Assembly: GCF_008757455.1 (NCBI RefSeq)
Contig: NZ_VCMV01000007.1
Span: 86,734 to 150,733 of the forward strand
DNA from: Microvirga brassicacearum
GTDB lineage: Bacteria > Pseudomonadota > Alphaproteobacteria > Rhizobiales > Beijerinckiaceae
Length of the DNA stretch: 64,000 bases
Reading direction: 5' to 3'
Shown here: positions 37,397 to 46,930 of the stretch, piece after piece
Position numbering within the stretch: the first letter of the stretch is position 1
How the letters are laid out: every line of letters starts with the position of its first letter
The notes under the pieces: generated by a model
What the model was told of the DNA's origin: nothing
The model's input: the letters and a program-made list of their open reading frames with translations, nothing else
Databases searched by the model: none
Program-made: the position numbers and the translations under genes

Positions 37397-37864
37397 ATGA
37401 ACCCTCCGAGGCAACCGCGAAAGACTTTGCGCACGGACGCCAGCGCCCTGGTCGAGACATGCGCCGGCTGGAACAGCCGTCTGGCCGCGCGCCGCATCAC
37501 TCTGTTTCTCGATCGCGAGATGGCTGGCCTTGGCCTCACCGTGGCGCAACTCGGCCTGATGGCGCAGATCGCGGTCATGTCGGACGACACGCTGGGCGCC
37601 TTGGCCCAGCGCACCGGCCTGGAGCAGTCGACCCTGTCGCGCAACTTGCGCACGCTCGAAAACGAGGGGCTGATCGAAATCGCCGTGGTGGAAACCGATC
37701 TGCGGCGCCGGGCGGTGTGGCTTACCGAGACGGGCGCGCGGCGGTTGGAGGCTGCCATTCCTGTCTGGCGCAGGGCGCATGCCAAGCTGGCGACGCTTCT
37801 CTCGCCCGATCTGGCGCGCCTATTGGCGAACCAGTCTGAGGCCCTGACCGGCGATCCAACATAA
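37397..37864 (+). CDS. MarR-family transcriptional regulator
   Basis: 155 residues, winged helix: LGALAQRTGLEQSTLSRNLRTLENEGLIE recognition region and DLRRRAVWLTETGARRLEAA wing. One Cys (Cys22, ETCAGW) near the N-terminus could serve redox or ligand sensing. Divergent from a cysteine-synthase-like gene, its probable target. Ends at a strong intrinsic terminator. Confidence 0.92.
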   Translation: MNPPRQPRKTLRTDASALVETCAGWNSRLAARRITLFLDREMAGLGLTVAQLGLMAQIAVMSDDTLGALAQRTGLEQSTLSRNLRTLENEGLIEIAVVETDLRRRAVWLTETGARRLEAAIPVWRRAHAKLATLLSPDLARLLANQSEALTGDPT

Positions 37865-37897
37865 CTTTCCGATCTGGATGGACGAGACGCGAAACGA

Positions 37898-37925
37898 AAA
37901 GGGCAGCTCCTGAAAGCTGCCCTTT
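37898..37925. terminator. Bidirectional intrinsic terminator
   Basis: A perfect 11-bp stem AAAGGGCAGCT/AGCTGCCCTTT with a 6-base loop lies between convergent marR and dctM, with A/T residues on both sides. Confidence 0.82.
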
Positions 37926-37946
37926 CTCACGTCTCCAGACGTTCGT

Positions 37947-39833
37947 TTATGGAATTTTCGGCGGGGCGTCGAAGTTGAGCCCCGGCAAGTCGCCGCCGCC
38001 GGGTGAAAGGCCCGGCATCAGGATCTCGTCAAGGCTCTTCTGCACCGCCGCAGGATCGACGGTAGTGCCGCTGCCCTTGTAGTGCATGACGATGTTCGGA
38101 AAGAGCACGACGATCGCCACCATGATGAGCTGGATGATGACGAACGGAATCGCCCCCCAGTAGATCTGGCCCGTGGTGACCGGCTCCATGCGCTTGCCCG
38201 TGACCCGGTCGATATAGGGAACTTTGGGCGCCACCGAGCGCAGGAAGAAGAGCGCGAAACCGAAGGGCGGATGCATGAAGGACGTCTGCATGTTGACGCC
38301 GAGCATCACGCCGAACCAGATCAGATCGATGCCGAGCTTCTCCGCCGGAGGGCCGAGCAGCGGCACGATGATGAAGGCAAGCTCGAAGAAGTCGAGGAAG
38401 AACGCGAGGAGGAACACCAGGGCGTTGGTGAAGATCAGGAAGCCCGTCTGTCCACCCGGCAGCGAGGTCAGCAGATGCTCGACCCAGATATGTCCGTTCA
38501 CCCCGTAGAAGGTGAGCGAGAAGACGCGCGCGCCGATGAGGATGAAGAGAACGAACGCCGAGAGCTTCGCGGTTGCTTCCGTCGCCTGTCTTACGAGCGT
38601 GAAGTTGAAGCGGTTCGGATTGTTGTCGAGCCTGCGCTTGATGGCGGCGAGGATCAGCGATCCGAGCGCGCCCATGGCGCCGCCTTCGGTCGGCGTTGCC
38701 AGACCGATGAAGATCGTGCCGAGAACGAGGAAGATCAGCAGGAGCGGCGGCACCATCACGAAGGTGACTTGCGTCGCCATGCTGGACATGAGCCGGAACC
38801 CGGTGAATTTCTGGATGATCCCGACGATTAGCGCATAGACGGCGCCGGCGATGATCATCTCCATCAGAAGCGCCCAGGAACTGTATCCGTTCCGGCTCAG
38901 ATAGACATATCCGCCGATCAGGGCTGCCACCAGTAGGGCCGACAGCACCACCCGGCGAGCACCGAGAAACAGGTTCATCAGCGCGCAGATGAGCGCGACG
39001 ACGGTCGCGACGCAGATGGTCAGGATGACGAAATCCGCGCCGGCGCGGGTCTCGGTCTGCGACAGCACGTAATAGCCGACGAAACCTGAGAAGAGTACGA
39101 GAACGCCGAGCTGCCAGACGCCGCGCGCGCCGTTCGGCTCGCGAAAGCCGATTGCCTCCTGAGGCAGGCCGGGGGCGGATTTCGGGAAGATGAGCGCCAT
39201 CAGCAGCACGTAGCCGGAATAGAGGCCCGCCAGGATGATGCCGGGAAGAAAAGCGCCCTCATACATGTCGCCGACGGAGCGGCCGAGCTGGTCGGCCATG
39301 ACGATGAGAACGAGCGAGGGCGGGATGATCTGCGCCAGTGTGCCGGACGCAGCGATAACGCCTGAGGCGAGCCGCCGGTCGTAGCCGTAGCGCAGCATGA
39401 TCGGCAGGGAGATCAGGCCCATGGAGATCACCGAGGCCGCGACGACGCCGGTCGTGGCCGCGAGCAGCGCGCCGACGAAGACGACCGCGAAGGCAAGGCC
39501 GCCGCGAACCGGTCCGAAGAGCTGCCCGATGGTATCGAGCAGATCCTCGGCCATGCCCGATCGCTCGAGGATCAGCCCCATGAAGGTAAAGAACGGAACC
39601 GCCAGCAGGACCTCGTTCGACATGGTGCCGAAGACACGGTCGGGCAGGGCGCCGAGCAGGGGCCACGAGAGGTTGATCGTTTCCGGCGCGAGGGGGGCGA
39701 GTTCGACCGCGAGGAAGAAGAACAGGAGTCCGTTGGCGGCGAGCGAGAATGCCACCGGATAGCCGAGCAACAGGAAGACGACGAGCGCCGCGAACATGAT
39801 CGGCGCGAGGTTCTGGGCAATTAATTCAGCCAT
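37947..39833 (-). CDS. TRAP transporter large permease (DctM-type), long form
   Basis: 628 residues, against ~430 for ordinary DctM, with many hydrophobic helices. N-terminal DctM motifs LVVFLLLGYPVAFSLAANGL and VPFFTFMGLILERSGMAEDL; C-terminal FDFFELAFIIVPLLGP and GVNMQTSFMHPPFGFALF. The extra ~200 residues lie in the middle (about 215-370), as in the long-form large subunits of the mannitol/chloroaromatic-type TRAP group. Sodium-driven uptake of organic acids with the DctQ partner just upstream; no DctP binding protein is encoded nearby. Confidence 0.91.
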   Translation of the reverse strand: MAELIAQNLAPIMFAALVVFLLLGYPVAFSLAANGLLFFFLAVELAPLAPETINLSWPLLGALPDRVFGTMSNEVLLAVPFFTFMGLILERSGMAEDLLDTIGQLFGPVRGGLAFAVVFVGALLAATTGVVAASVISMGLISLPIMLRYGYDRRLASGVIAASGTLAQIIPPSLVLIVMADQLGRSVGDMYEGAFLPGIILAGLYSGYVLLMALIFPKSAPGLPQEAIGFREPNGARGVWQLGVLVLFSGFVGYYVLSQTETRAGADFVILTICVATVVALICALMNLFLGARRVVLSALLVAALIGGYVYLSRNGYSSWALLMEMIIAGAVYALIVGIIQKFTGFRLMSSMATQVTFVMVPPLLLIFLVLGTIFIGLATPTEGGAMGALGSLILAAIKRRLDNNPNRFNFTLVRQATEATAKLSAFVLFILIGARVFSLTFYGVNGHIWVEHLLTSLPGGQTGFLIFTNALVFLLAFFLDFFELAFIIVPLLGPPAEKLGIDLIWFGVMLGVNMQTSFMHPPFGFALFFLRSVAPKVPYIDRVTGKRMEPVTTGQIYWGAIPFVIIQLIMVAIVVLFPNIVMHYKGSGTTVDPAAVQKSLDEILMPGLSPGGGDLPGLNFDAPPKIP

Positions 39834-39874
39834 GGGCGGAATCTCCGGAGAAGAAAAACGGGGCGCGCATCGGA

Positions 39875-40498
39875 TCAGCGGATGGCGTCGCCCGGAGGTT
39901 CACCGCCCTTCGGCGAGACAGGATCAGCCAATTCGGCCAGCAATCTTTCGGCTTCGGCCTCAGCGCTGTGAGCCCCGGTGGGCGCATCGTCCTCCAGCAG
40001 TCCGCGCATAATGGCGATGCGCTTCACGGTCTCGCTGAACCACTGCAATCCGAGAAGGCAGAAACCGAGGAGGATGAGGCCCTTCGCCGGCCAGATCAAC
40101 AGGCCGCCCGCATTGGACGAAACCTCGCCCGACAGGTAGGACCGCCAGAAATACGGAACCGACAGGTAGATCATCAGTGCGACGAACGGGAACAGGAAAA
40201 AGAGATGCCCGAGCAGGTCGATCCAGTCCCGCTTCCGCTTGGTCAGCATGTTGGAGATGATATCGATGCGGATATGCTCGTTGACCTTGAGGGTCCAGGG
40301 CGAGCAGAGCATGAAGACCGCGCCGAACAGGTACCATTGCAGCTCGAGCCAGGCGTTCGACGACACGCCGAAAACCCGTCGGATCATCGCATTGATCGCC
40401 GATACGAGGATGGCCACGACAATGGCCCACGCGACGGTCTTGCCGACGCGCTCGTTGAAGGTGTCGATGGCGCGCGATATTCTAAGGAGCACTTCCAT
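39875..40498 (-). CDS. TRAP transporter small permease (DctQ-type)
   Basis: 207 residues with four membrane helices and the DctQ landmarks ISRAIDTFNERVGKTVAW, WLELQWYLFGAVFML and VNEHIRIDI. The C-terminal ~40 residues are an acidic/Ala-rich tail. GGAGAG just upstream of the ATG. First gene of the two-gene TRAP operon; 41 bases from dctM. Confidence 0.91.
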   Translation of the reverse strand: MEVLLRISRAIDTFNERVGKTVAWAIVVAILVSAINAMIRRVFGVSSNAWLELQWYLFGAVFMLCSPWTLKVNEHIRIDIISNMLTKRKRDWIDLLGHLFFLFPFVALMIYLSVPYFWRSYLSGEVSSNAGGLLIWPAKGLILLGFCLLGLQWFSETVKRIAIMRGLLEDDAPTGAHSAEAEAERLLAELADPVSPKGGEPPGDAIR

Positions 40499-40798
40499 CC
40501 GTCTCTCCCCCTGGCATTGTCAGTTGTATTTGAGGGTTGTAGCTATCGAAGTAGGCGGCACTGCGCTAGCCCCTCGCCACGGTCACCCTATCCGACTTAA
40601 GGCGTGTGGCCACATCGCCTGGAGGCTGTGGCACGGCGCCAAACTGTCAAACGACCCCGTAAAACCTCCCAAGCCAGCAATCAATAGTGGAATCGGCCAC
40701 GGATCTTGGCATCTTGTCGCCATGTATACGCCCCTGCCGGCAGTTGCCGCCGCGCCTCAACTCTGCTGACCTGTCCTTCCGTCACCAACCCGCGAGAT
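40499..40798. other. Intergenic region, nothing recognised
   Basis: 300 bases between the divergent dctQ and nnrU genes. It should hold promoters for both. I see no gene, RNA or repeat copy in it. Confidence 0.5.
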
Positions 40799-41398
40799 AT
40801 GCCGGTGCCCTTGCTCATCCTCGGCCTGATCCTGTTCCTCGGAATGCACGCCTTCAGCATGGCGCGCGGGAGGCGAGCGGCCCTGATCGCCCGGTTCGGG
40901 GAGGGCGCCTACAAGGGGCTCTATTCGCTGGTCTCGGTCATGGGTATCGTTCTCGTCATCGTGGGTTTCGGCCAGTATCGCGAAGGCGGATACATCCAGG
41001 TCTGGGACCCGCCGGTCTGGACGCGCCATCTCGCGCTCATCCTCGTGTGGCTGGCCTTCATCTGCATCGCCGCCACTTACCTGCCGGGGCGGATCAAGGC
41101 CCGTCTCAAGCACCCGATGCTGGCCGGCGTGAAGCTCTGGGCGGTGGCGCATCTTCTGGCCAACGGCGATCTCGGCTCGATGCTGCTGTTCGGCTCTTTC
41201 CTGATCTGGGCCGTTCTCGCCCGCATCAGCGCGAAACGGCGCGATGAAGGACCGCCGCATGGCGCGCCGCGCGGTTTCCCGGCAGGATTTCGGAACGACG
41301 CGCTTGCGATCATGATCGGCACCGTGGCTTATGGGGCGTTTGTGCTATGGCTGCACCCGCTGCTGATCGGCGTCGCCGTTCTCCCCACGCAAGGCTAG
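40799..41398 (+). CDS. NnrU family membrane protein
   Basis: 199 residues with about five hydrophobic helices and NnrU landmarks: HAFSMARGRRAALIARFGEG, a Y-K-GLYSLVS segment, and HPMLAGVKLWAVAHLLANGD. NnrU was found next to nitrite/NO reductase genes in Rhodobacter, but no denitrification gene is here. Related plant proteins (Z-ISO) are heme isomerases. ATG at 40799. Confidence 0.87.
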   Translation: MPVPLLILGLILFLGMHAFSMARGRRAALIARFGEGAYKGLYSLVSVMGIVLVIVGFGQYREGGYIQVWDPPVWTRHLALILVWLAFICIAATYLPGRIKARLKHPMLAGVKLWAVAHLLANGDLGSMLLFGSFLIWAVLARISAKRRDEGPPHGAPRGFPAGFRNDALAIMIGTVAYGAFVLWLHPLLIGVAVLPTQG

Positions 41399-41404
41399 AG
41401 TTTC

Positions 41405-42232
41405 ATGTCCGCACAAACCGATATCCGCCGCCTGACAGCTCCCGACATCCGCGCGCGCAAGGGCGGCGAGCCCATCGTCATGCTCACCTCCTACCACGCG
41501 CATACTGCCCGGCTGGTGGATCAGCATGCGGATGTCATTCTGGTCGGGGATTCCCTCGGCATGGTGATGCATGGCATGGAATCCACCGTCCCGGTGACCC
41601 TCGACATGATGATCCTGCAGGGCCTTGCGGTCATGCGGGGCTCCAAGCGGGCGCTGGTGGTGATCGACCTTCCGTTCGGCGCCTACGAGGAGAGCCGCGA
41701 GCAGGCCTTCCGCTCCGCCGCGCGCATCCTCAAGGAAACCGGTTGTGGCGCCGTCAAGCTGGAGGGCGGCGCGCGCATGGCCGATACGATCCGGTTCCTG
41801 ACCGAGCGCGGCGTTCCCGTCATGGCCCATGTGGGCCTGACGCCGCAATCCATCAACGCGCTTGGGTCCTTCAAGGCGCAGGGGCGCGATCGGGCCGATT
41901 GGCCGGTATTTCTCGCGGACGCCAAGGCAGTTGCGGATGCGGGCGCTTTTTCGGTCGTCGTCGAGGCTGTCGCCGAACCCTTGGGCCGTGAAATCACGCA
42001 GGCGGTTGCCATCCCGACCATCGGCATCGGCGCATCGGTTGCCTGCGACGGACAGGTGCTGGTGCTCGAAGACATGCTCGGCCTGACCCCGTGGTCGCCG
42101 AAATTCGTAAAACGCTACGGTGAGCTGGGCCCGCACATCGCCAAGGCGGTCGAGACCTATGCGCAGGAGGTCCGCTCGCGGGCGTTCCCCGGTCCCGAAC
42201 ATACCTACGCCGAAAAGAAGCCCGCAAAGTAA
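41405..42232 (+). CDS. panB: 3-methyl-2-oxobutanoate hydroxymethyltransferase
   Basis: 275 residues; makes ketopantoate for pantothenate/CoA synthesis. Motifs: [43 protein letters not shown], and [18 protein letters not shown]. panC is not adjacent. 6 bases after nnrU. Confidence 0.96.
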   Translation: MSAQTDIRRLTAPDIRARKGGEPIVMLTSYHAHTARLVDQHADVILVGDSLGMVMHGMESTVPVTLDMMILQGLAVMRGSKRALVVIDLPFGAYEESREQAFRSAARILKETGCGAVKLEGGARMADTIRFLTERGVPVMAHVGLTPQSINALGSFKAQGRDRADWPVFLADAKAVADAGAFSVVVEAVAEPLGREITQAVAIPTIGIGASVACDGQVLVLEDMLGLTPWSPKFVKRYGELGPHIAKAVETYAQEVRSRAFPGPEHTYAEKKPAK

Positions 42233-42405
42233 CGGGCCGCGGCAACGTCGCAACCGCAATCAAACTCTCGCCTTCAACGGGGGGGTGTGATAGGCGACGC
42301 TCTTCGATCCAGAGCATGACGCCGAAAAGTCCAAAGCGGTTTTTGGCCGACATCCTGCTCCGGATCATCGTTATCCAAGGAGGCGGCAAAGGCCGCAGGA
42401 GAAGC

Positions 42406-43071
42406 ATGGCTCCCAACGACGAGTTCATTCGCGAGGTCGACGACGAATACCGCCGCGACCGGATCGCCCAGATCTGGAAGCGTCACAACGGCCTGATCAT
42501 CGGCCTTGTCCTGCTCGGCCTGGCGGCGGTGGGCGGCTGGCGGTATTGGGAGCACACGCAGGAAACCCGCGCGCATGAGGCCGGCGCCCGCTTCGAGGAA
42601 GCCCTGCGCCTGTCGCGCGATGATGACCAGCGCGCAGAATCGCAAGCGGCCTTTGAGGCTCTGGCGAAGGACACCGGCAGCGGTTACGGCCTGCTGGCCC
42701 GATTCCGCCTCGCAGCCGAGCTCGGCGGCGAAGACGGCGCTACCGCCTACGACGCCCTTGCGGCCGATACCAACGTACCGCCGCTGTGGCAGGATCTCGC
42801 GCGCCTGCGGGCCGCATGGCTTCGCCTCGACAGCGCCGAGCCGTCGGTGGTGCGTCCGCCGTTGGAGCGATTGGCCGTGCCGACCAATCCGTGGCGCCAT
42901 TCTGCCCGCGAGCTTCTGGGCCTGTCGGGCCTGAAGACCGGCGAGATGGATTTCGCCGGCAAGTGGTTCGACCAGATCGCTGCCGATCGCGAAACGCCGC
43001 CATCCCTGAAACAGCGCCTTGCCATCTACACCGCGCTGGTTGCGGGCGGTCCGGTGCAAGTCACACAGTGA
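42406..43071 (+). CDS. YfgM-like TPR protein (periplasmic ancillary chaperone type)
   Basis: 221 residues: N-terminal EVDDEYRRDRIAQIWKRH, one membrane helix (LIIGLVLLGLAAVGGW), then helical TPR-like repeats (PF09976 type). E. coli YfgM is an inner-membrane protein that interacts with the Sec translocon and PpiD and is encoded before bamB-der. Here der follows directly after 9 bases, with no bamB between. AGGAG upstream of the ATG at 42406. Confidence 0.84.
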   Translation: MAPNDEFIREVDDEYRRDRIAQIWKRHNGLIIGLVLLGLAAVGGWRYWEHTQETRAHEAGARFEEALRLSRDDDQRAESQAAFEALAKDTGSGYGLLARFRLAAELGGEDGATAYDALAADTNVPPLWQDLARLRAAWLRLDSAEPSVVRPPLERLAVPTNPWRHSARELLGLSGLKTGEMDFAGKWFDQIAADRETPPSLKQRLAIYTALVAGGPVQVTQ

Positions 43072-43080
43072 GGACATGAC

Positions 43081-44436
43081 ATGACGCCTCTCGTCGCCAT
43101 TGTCGGGCGGCCGAATGTCGGCAAATCGACCCTGTTCAATCGCCTCGTCGGCAAGAAGCTTGCGCTCGTCGACGACAAGCCCGGCGTGACCCGTGATCGT
43201 CGCGAAGGCGAAGCGCGTCTCGGCGACCTCGAATTCCGCATCATCGATACTGCGGGTCTCGAGGAAGCCACCGAGGAATCGCTTCTCGGCCGCATGCGCG
43301 CCCAGACCGAGGCCGCCATCGGCGACGCCGACGTCATCCTCTTCGTCATCGATGCCCGCGTCGGCATCCTGCCGGCTGACCGTCCCTTTGCCGAAATGGT
43401 GCGCCGCTCGGGCAAGCCCGTCATCCTCATCGCCAACAAGGCGGAGGGGAATGCCGGTCTGGCCGGCGCCTACGACGCCTTCTCGCTCGGGCTTGGCGAT
43501 CCGGTGCCGTTCTCCGCCGAACACGGCGAGGGGCTGGCCGATCTCTTCGAGGCGCTGATGCCATTCTTTCCCGATCCGAACGCGGAGCCGGAAGAGGACG
43601 AGGCAGAATCCAACAAGCCGCTGCAGGTGGCCATCGTCGGACGGCCGAATGCCGGCAAGTCGACGCTCATCAACCGGATGATCGGCGAGGACCGGCTGCT
43701 CGTCGGACCGGAGGCGGGCATCACGCGCGATTCCATCTCGCTCGACTGGAATTGGCGCGGACGCGAGATCAAGCTGTTCGACACCGCGGGCTTGCGCAAG
43801 CGGGCCCGGGTCGAGGACAAGCTGGAAAAGCTCTCGGTTGCCGATGCGCTGCGCGCCGTGCGCTTCGCCGAGGTCGTCGTGATCCTGCTCGATGCCACGA
43901 TCCCGTTCGAGAAACAGGACCTCTCGATTGTCGATCTCGTGGAGACCGAAGGGCGCGCGCTGGTGATCGGCGTCAACAAGTGGGATCTCGTTGCCGACCA
44001 GCAGGGGCTTCTGAAGGAGCTGAAGGAAAAGGCGACGCGCCTTCTGCCGCAGGTGAGGGGCGCGCCGGTCGTGCCGCTCTCCGGCCTTGCCGGCACCGGC
44101 ATCGACCCGCTCATGAAGGCGATCCTGCAGGTTTACGAGACCTGGAACCGCCGTATCTCGACCGCGAAGATGAACCAGTGGCTCGCCGACGCACTGGAGG
44201 CCAATCCGCCGCCGGCGGTGTCCGGCCGCCGCATCAAGATCCGCTACATGACGCAGATCAAGGCGCGCCCGCCGCATTTCGCGATCTTCGGCAACCAGCT
44301 CGACGCGCTGCCGAAATCCTATTCGCGTTATCTGGTGAACAAACTGCGCGAATCCTTCGACCTTCCCGGCGTCCCGATCAGGATCTCGCTGCGGATGGGG
44401 AACAATCCGTTCGATAAGGCGAAGAAGCGGGAGTAG
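43081..44436 (+). CDS. der: Ribosome-associated GTPase Der (EngA)
   Basis: 451 residues with tandem G domains: [14 protein letters not shown] (residues ~9-22) and [14 protein letters not shown] (~187-200), DTAGL switch II in both, NKAEG/NKWDL as G4, and the C-terminal KH-like domain. Required for 50S assembly. Confidence 0.96.
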   Translation: MTPLVAIVGRPNVGKSTLFNRLVGKKLALVDDKPGVTRDRREGEARLGDLEFRIIDTAGLEEATEESLLGRMRAQTEAAIGDADVILFVIDARVGILPADRPFAEMVRRSGKPVILIANKAEGNAGLAGAYDAFSLGLGDPVPFSAEHGEGLADLFEALMPFFPDPNAEPEEDEAESNKPLQVAIVGRPNAGKSTLINRMIGEDRLLVGPEAGITRDSISLDWNWRGREIKLFDTAGLRKRARVEDKLEKLSVADALRAVRFAEVVVILLDATIPFEKQDLSIVDLVETEGRALVIGVNKWDLVADQQGLLKELKEKATRLLPQVRGAPVVPLSGLAGTGIDPLMKAILQVYETWNRRISTAKMNQWLADALEANPPPAVSGRRIKIRYMTQIKARPPHFAIFGNQLDALPKSYSRYLVNKLRESFDLPGVPIRISLRMGNNPFDKAKKRE

Positions 44437-44533
44437 CGAATGGGGAGTGGCGAATGGCGAATGGGGTAGTTCCGCGCGCCGCCAAGTCCGCTACTCGCTA
44501 CTCGCTACTCGCTACTCACCATTCGCCACCCCC
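44437..44533. repeat. Inverted repeat with GCTACTC tandem array
   Basis: Between convergent der and the SDR gene: GAGTGGCGAATGG ... CCATTCGCCAC form long inverted ends, and the right half holds GCTACTC repeated four times without interruption (44490-44517). It differs from the other repeat families here. Confidence 0.75.
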
Positions 44534-44540
44534 CTCGCTC

Positions 44541-45281
44541 CTACACCGGCATCTGCGGCGTCAGCACCTTCTCCTGCCGGAAATCCCAGATCTTGCCAGT
44601 CTCGTTCCATGAGGGCAGGGCCAGTTTCAGGATATGCGGGGCGAGATCGTCGGGGGTTTTGAGGGTGGTCGGGTCTTCGCCCGGCATCGCGGCGCGGCGC
44701 ATGTTGGTGCGCAACGGCCCAGGATTGAGCAGCATCACCTTGAGCGGCGTGGTGACGGTTTCGGCCGCATAGGTCCGCACGAGCAGTTCGAGCGCCGCTT
44801 TCGAGACGCCGTAGGGTCCCCAATAGGCGGTCGCCTTGTGGGCGGCGCCCGACGACACGAAGATTGCCCGGCCGGCATCGGACGCCCGCAGGAGCGGATC
44901 GAGCGCGCGGATGAGGCGGTAATTGGCGGTCACGTTGATGGCCATCACCTCGTCCCAGACCGCCTGGTCGATATGGGTGATTGGCGCGAGCTCGCCGAGA
45001 ATGCCGGCATTGCCAAGCAGGATGTCGAGCTTGCCCCAGCGCTCGTGGATCGCCGCACCGAGGCGGTCGAGCGCATCGAAATCCTTCATGTTCACCGGAA
45101 CCAGCGTGGCGGATGAGCCCCTGGCGCGGATTTCGTCGTCGAGCGATTCGAGCGCGCCTTGCGTGCGCGCCAGCGCCACGATGTGGGCGCCGGCTTCAGC
45201 GAGCGCGAGGGCCGCTGCGCGCCCGATGCCGCGCGAGGCGCCGGTGACGACCGCGACGCGGTTCGAAAGAGGCTTGGTCAT
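44541..45281 (-). CDS. SDR-family NAD(P)-dependent oxidoreductase (YciK-like)
   Basis: 246 residues, classical short-chain dehydrogenase: cofactor motif TGASRGIG, NAG in LLGNAGILG, Ser in FVSSGAAH, and catalytic YxxxK in YGVSKAA. Substrate unknown. Follows purF by 46 bases on the same strand, a neighbour relation seen widely in Hyphomicrobiales. Confidence 0.9.
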   Translation of the reverse strand: MTKPLSNRVAVVTGASRGIGRAAALALAEAGAHIVALARTQGALESLDDEIRARGSSATLVPVNMKDFDALDRLGAAIHERWGKLDILLGNAGILGELAPITHIDQAVWDEVMAINVTANYRLIRALDPLLRASDAGRAIFVSSGAAHKATAYWGPYGVSKAALELLVRTYAAETVTTPLKVMLLNPGPLRTNMRRAAMPGEDPTTLKTPDDLAPHILKLALPSWNETGKIWDFRQEKVLTPQMPV

Positions 45282-45327
45282 GGATCCTCACGGGTTCGAT
45301 TTGGAGATGCGCTGTTGAACGAAAGCC

Positions 45328-46821
45328 TCAATCGGCCTCGGCAAGCAGCGACAGGCGGCGGGGCGTGGCGACGGAGAGATCGGTCAGCGCGGTCGGATAA
45401 TCGCCGGTGAAGCAATGATCGGTGAACTGGGGCTGCGCGGCGTCGCGCGCCTTTTCACCCATCGAGCGGTAGAGACCCTCGACGGAGAGGAACGCCAGTG
45501 AATCCGCGCCGATATAGGCGCGCATCTGCTCCAGATCGTGCGTTGCTGCGAGCAGCTTGTCCTTCTCCGGCGTGTCGATGCCGTAGAAATCCGGATGGGT
45601 GATGGGCGGGCTGGCGATGCGGAAATGCACTTCCTTGGCGCCGGCTTCGCGCATCATGCGCACGATCTTCACGGAGGTCGTGCCGCGCACAAGGCTGTCG
45701 TCGACGAGCACGATGCGCTTGCCCTGGACGGCCGCGCGGTTCGCCGAGTGCTTCATGCGCACGCCGAGTTCACGCACCGATTGCGTCGGCTGGATGAAGG
45801 TGCGGCCCACGTAATGGTTGCGGATGATGCCAAGCTCATAGGGAAGGCCCGAGCTGCGGGCATAGCCGAGGGCTGCTGGAACGCCGGAATCGGGGACCGG
45901 GATCACTACGTCGGCATCCGCCGGCGATTCGGCGGCCAATTCCCGGCCCATGTTCTTGCGGACGTCGTAGACGCTGCGTCCGTTCACGATGGAATCGGGG
46001 CGGGAGAAATAGATGTATTCGAACACGCAGGGACGGGCCGGCTGTTTCGGCGCGAAGCGATAGGATTCGATGCCCGCGTCCGAGATCACCACCACCTCGC
46101 CGTTCTCGACGTCACGCACGAAGCGCGCGCCGATGATATCGAGCGCGCAGGTCTCGGAGGCGAGGATGTAACGGCCGTCGAGCTCGCCGAGAACCAGCGG
46201 GCGAATCCCAAGCGGATCGCGCGCGCCGATCAGCTTCTTGTTGGTCAGCGCCACGAGGGAGAACGCCCCTTCGATCTGCTTGATCGCCTCGAGGAAACGG
46301 TCGATCACCCGACCTTGCCGGCTGCGCGCCACGAGGTGCACGATGACTTCTGTATCGGTGGTCGATTGGCAGATCGCGCCGTCGCGGATGAGATTGCGGC
46401 GCAGCGTCAGGCCATTGGTGAGATTGCCGTTATGGGCGACCGCGAAGCCGCCGCCGTCGAGTTCGGCAAAAAGCGGTTGAACGTTCCGCAGGATCGTCTC
46501 GCCGGTGGTCGAATAGCGCACGTGGCCGATGGCCGAGGAACCCTCGAGCCGTTCGATGACGGCCCGGTCCGAAAACCCATCGCCGACGAGACCAAGCTTG
46601 CGTTCCAGGTGGAAGACGTGCCCGTCGAAGGAGACGATGCCCGCCGCCTCCTGACCGCGATGCTGGAGCGCGTGGAGACCGAGCGCGGTGATCGCCGCTG
46701 CGTCCGGATGCCCGTAAATGCCGAAGACGCCGCATTCCTCACGCAAGGTGTCGCCATCGAGATCAAGGTCCACCGCCTTCGGCTCGACCTGCCGCGTCTC
46801 TGACCATGCAGACATTTTCAT
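45328..46821 (-). CDS. purF: Amidophosphoribosyltransferase
   Basis: 497 residues; first committed step of purine synthesis, PRPP + glutamine to phosphoribosylamine. Propeptide of 29 residues before nucleophile Cys30 (REECGVFGIYG), Ntn glutaminase domain (HRGQEAAGIVS), then the PRTase domain (VLVDDSLVRGTTS). The propeptide must be removed for activity. AGGGAA lies just before; the ATG at 46815 (third residue) is an equally good start. Downstream of cvpA, as in E. coli. Confidence 0.96.
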   Translation of the reverse strand: MKMSAWSETRQVEPKAVDLDLDGDTLREECGVFGIYGHPDAAAITALGLHALQHRGQEAAGIVSFDGHVFHLERKLGLVGDGFSDRAVIERLEGSSAIGHVRYSTTGETILRNVQPLFAELDGGGFAVAHNGNLTNGLTLRRNLIRDGAICQSTTDTEVIVHLVARSRQGRVIDRFLEAIKQIEGAFSLVALTNKKLIGARDPLGIRPLVLGELDGRYILASETCALDIIGARFVRDVENGEVVVISDAGIESYRFAPKQPARPCVFEYIYFSRPDSIVNGRSVYDVRKNMGRELAAESPADADVVIPVPDSGVPAALGYARSSGLPYELGIIRNHYVGRTFIQPTQSVRELGVRMKHSANRAAVQGKRIVLVDDSLVRGTTSVKIVRMMREAGAKEVHFRIASPPITHPDFYGIDTPEKDKLLAATHDLEQMRAYIGADSLAFLSVEGLYRSMGEKARDAAQPQFTDHCFTGDYPTALTDLSVATPRRLSLLAEAD

Positions 46822-46930
46822 TTCCCTGGGATGCGGGCCCCCGTCAGGCGCGCGAAAACCTTATGTAGGCGGCCTCGCGGCTGCCGCCAATGCCAATTGG
46901 TGTCACCCCCCTTGCGGTGGGTGCAAAGCA

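Noticed and set aside
37297..37785. Upstream extension of the cysteine-synthase-like frame
   Set aside because: It is antisense to the real marR gene and has no protein-like sequence.
44490..44517. GCTACTC x4 considered as a CRISPR fragment
   Set aside because: Heptamers are directly adjacent with no spacers and no cas genes.
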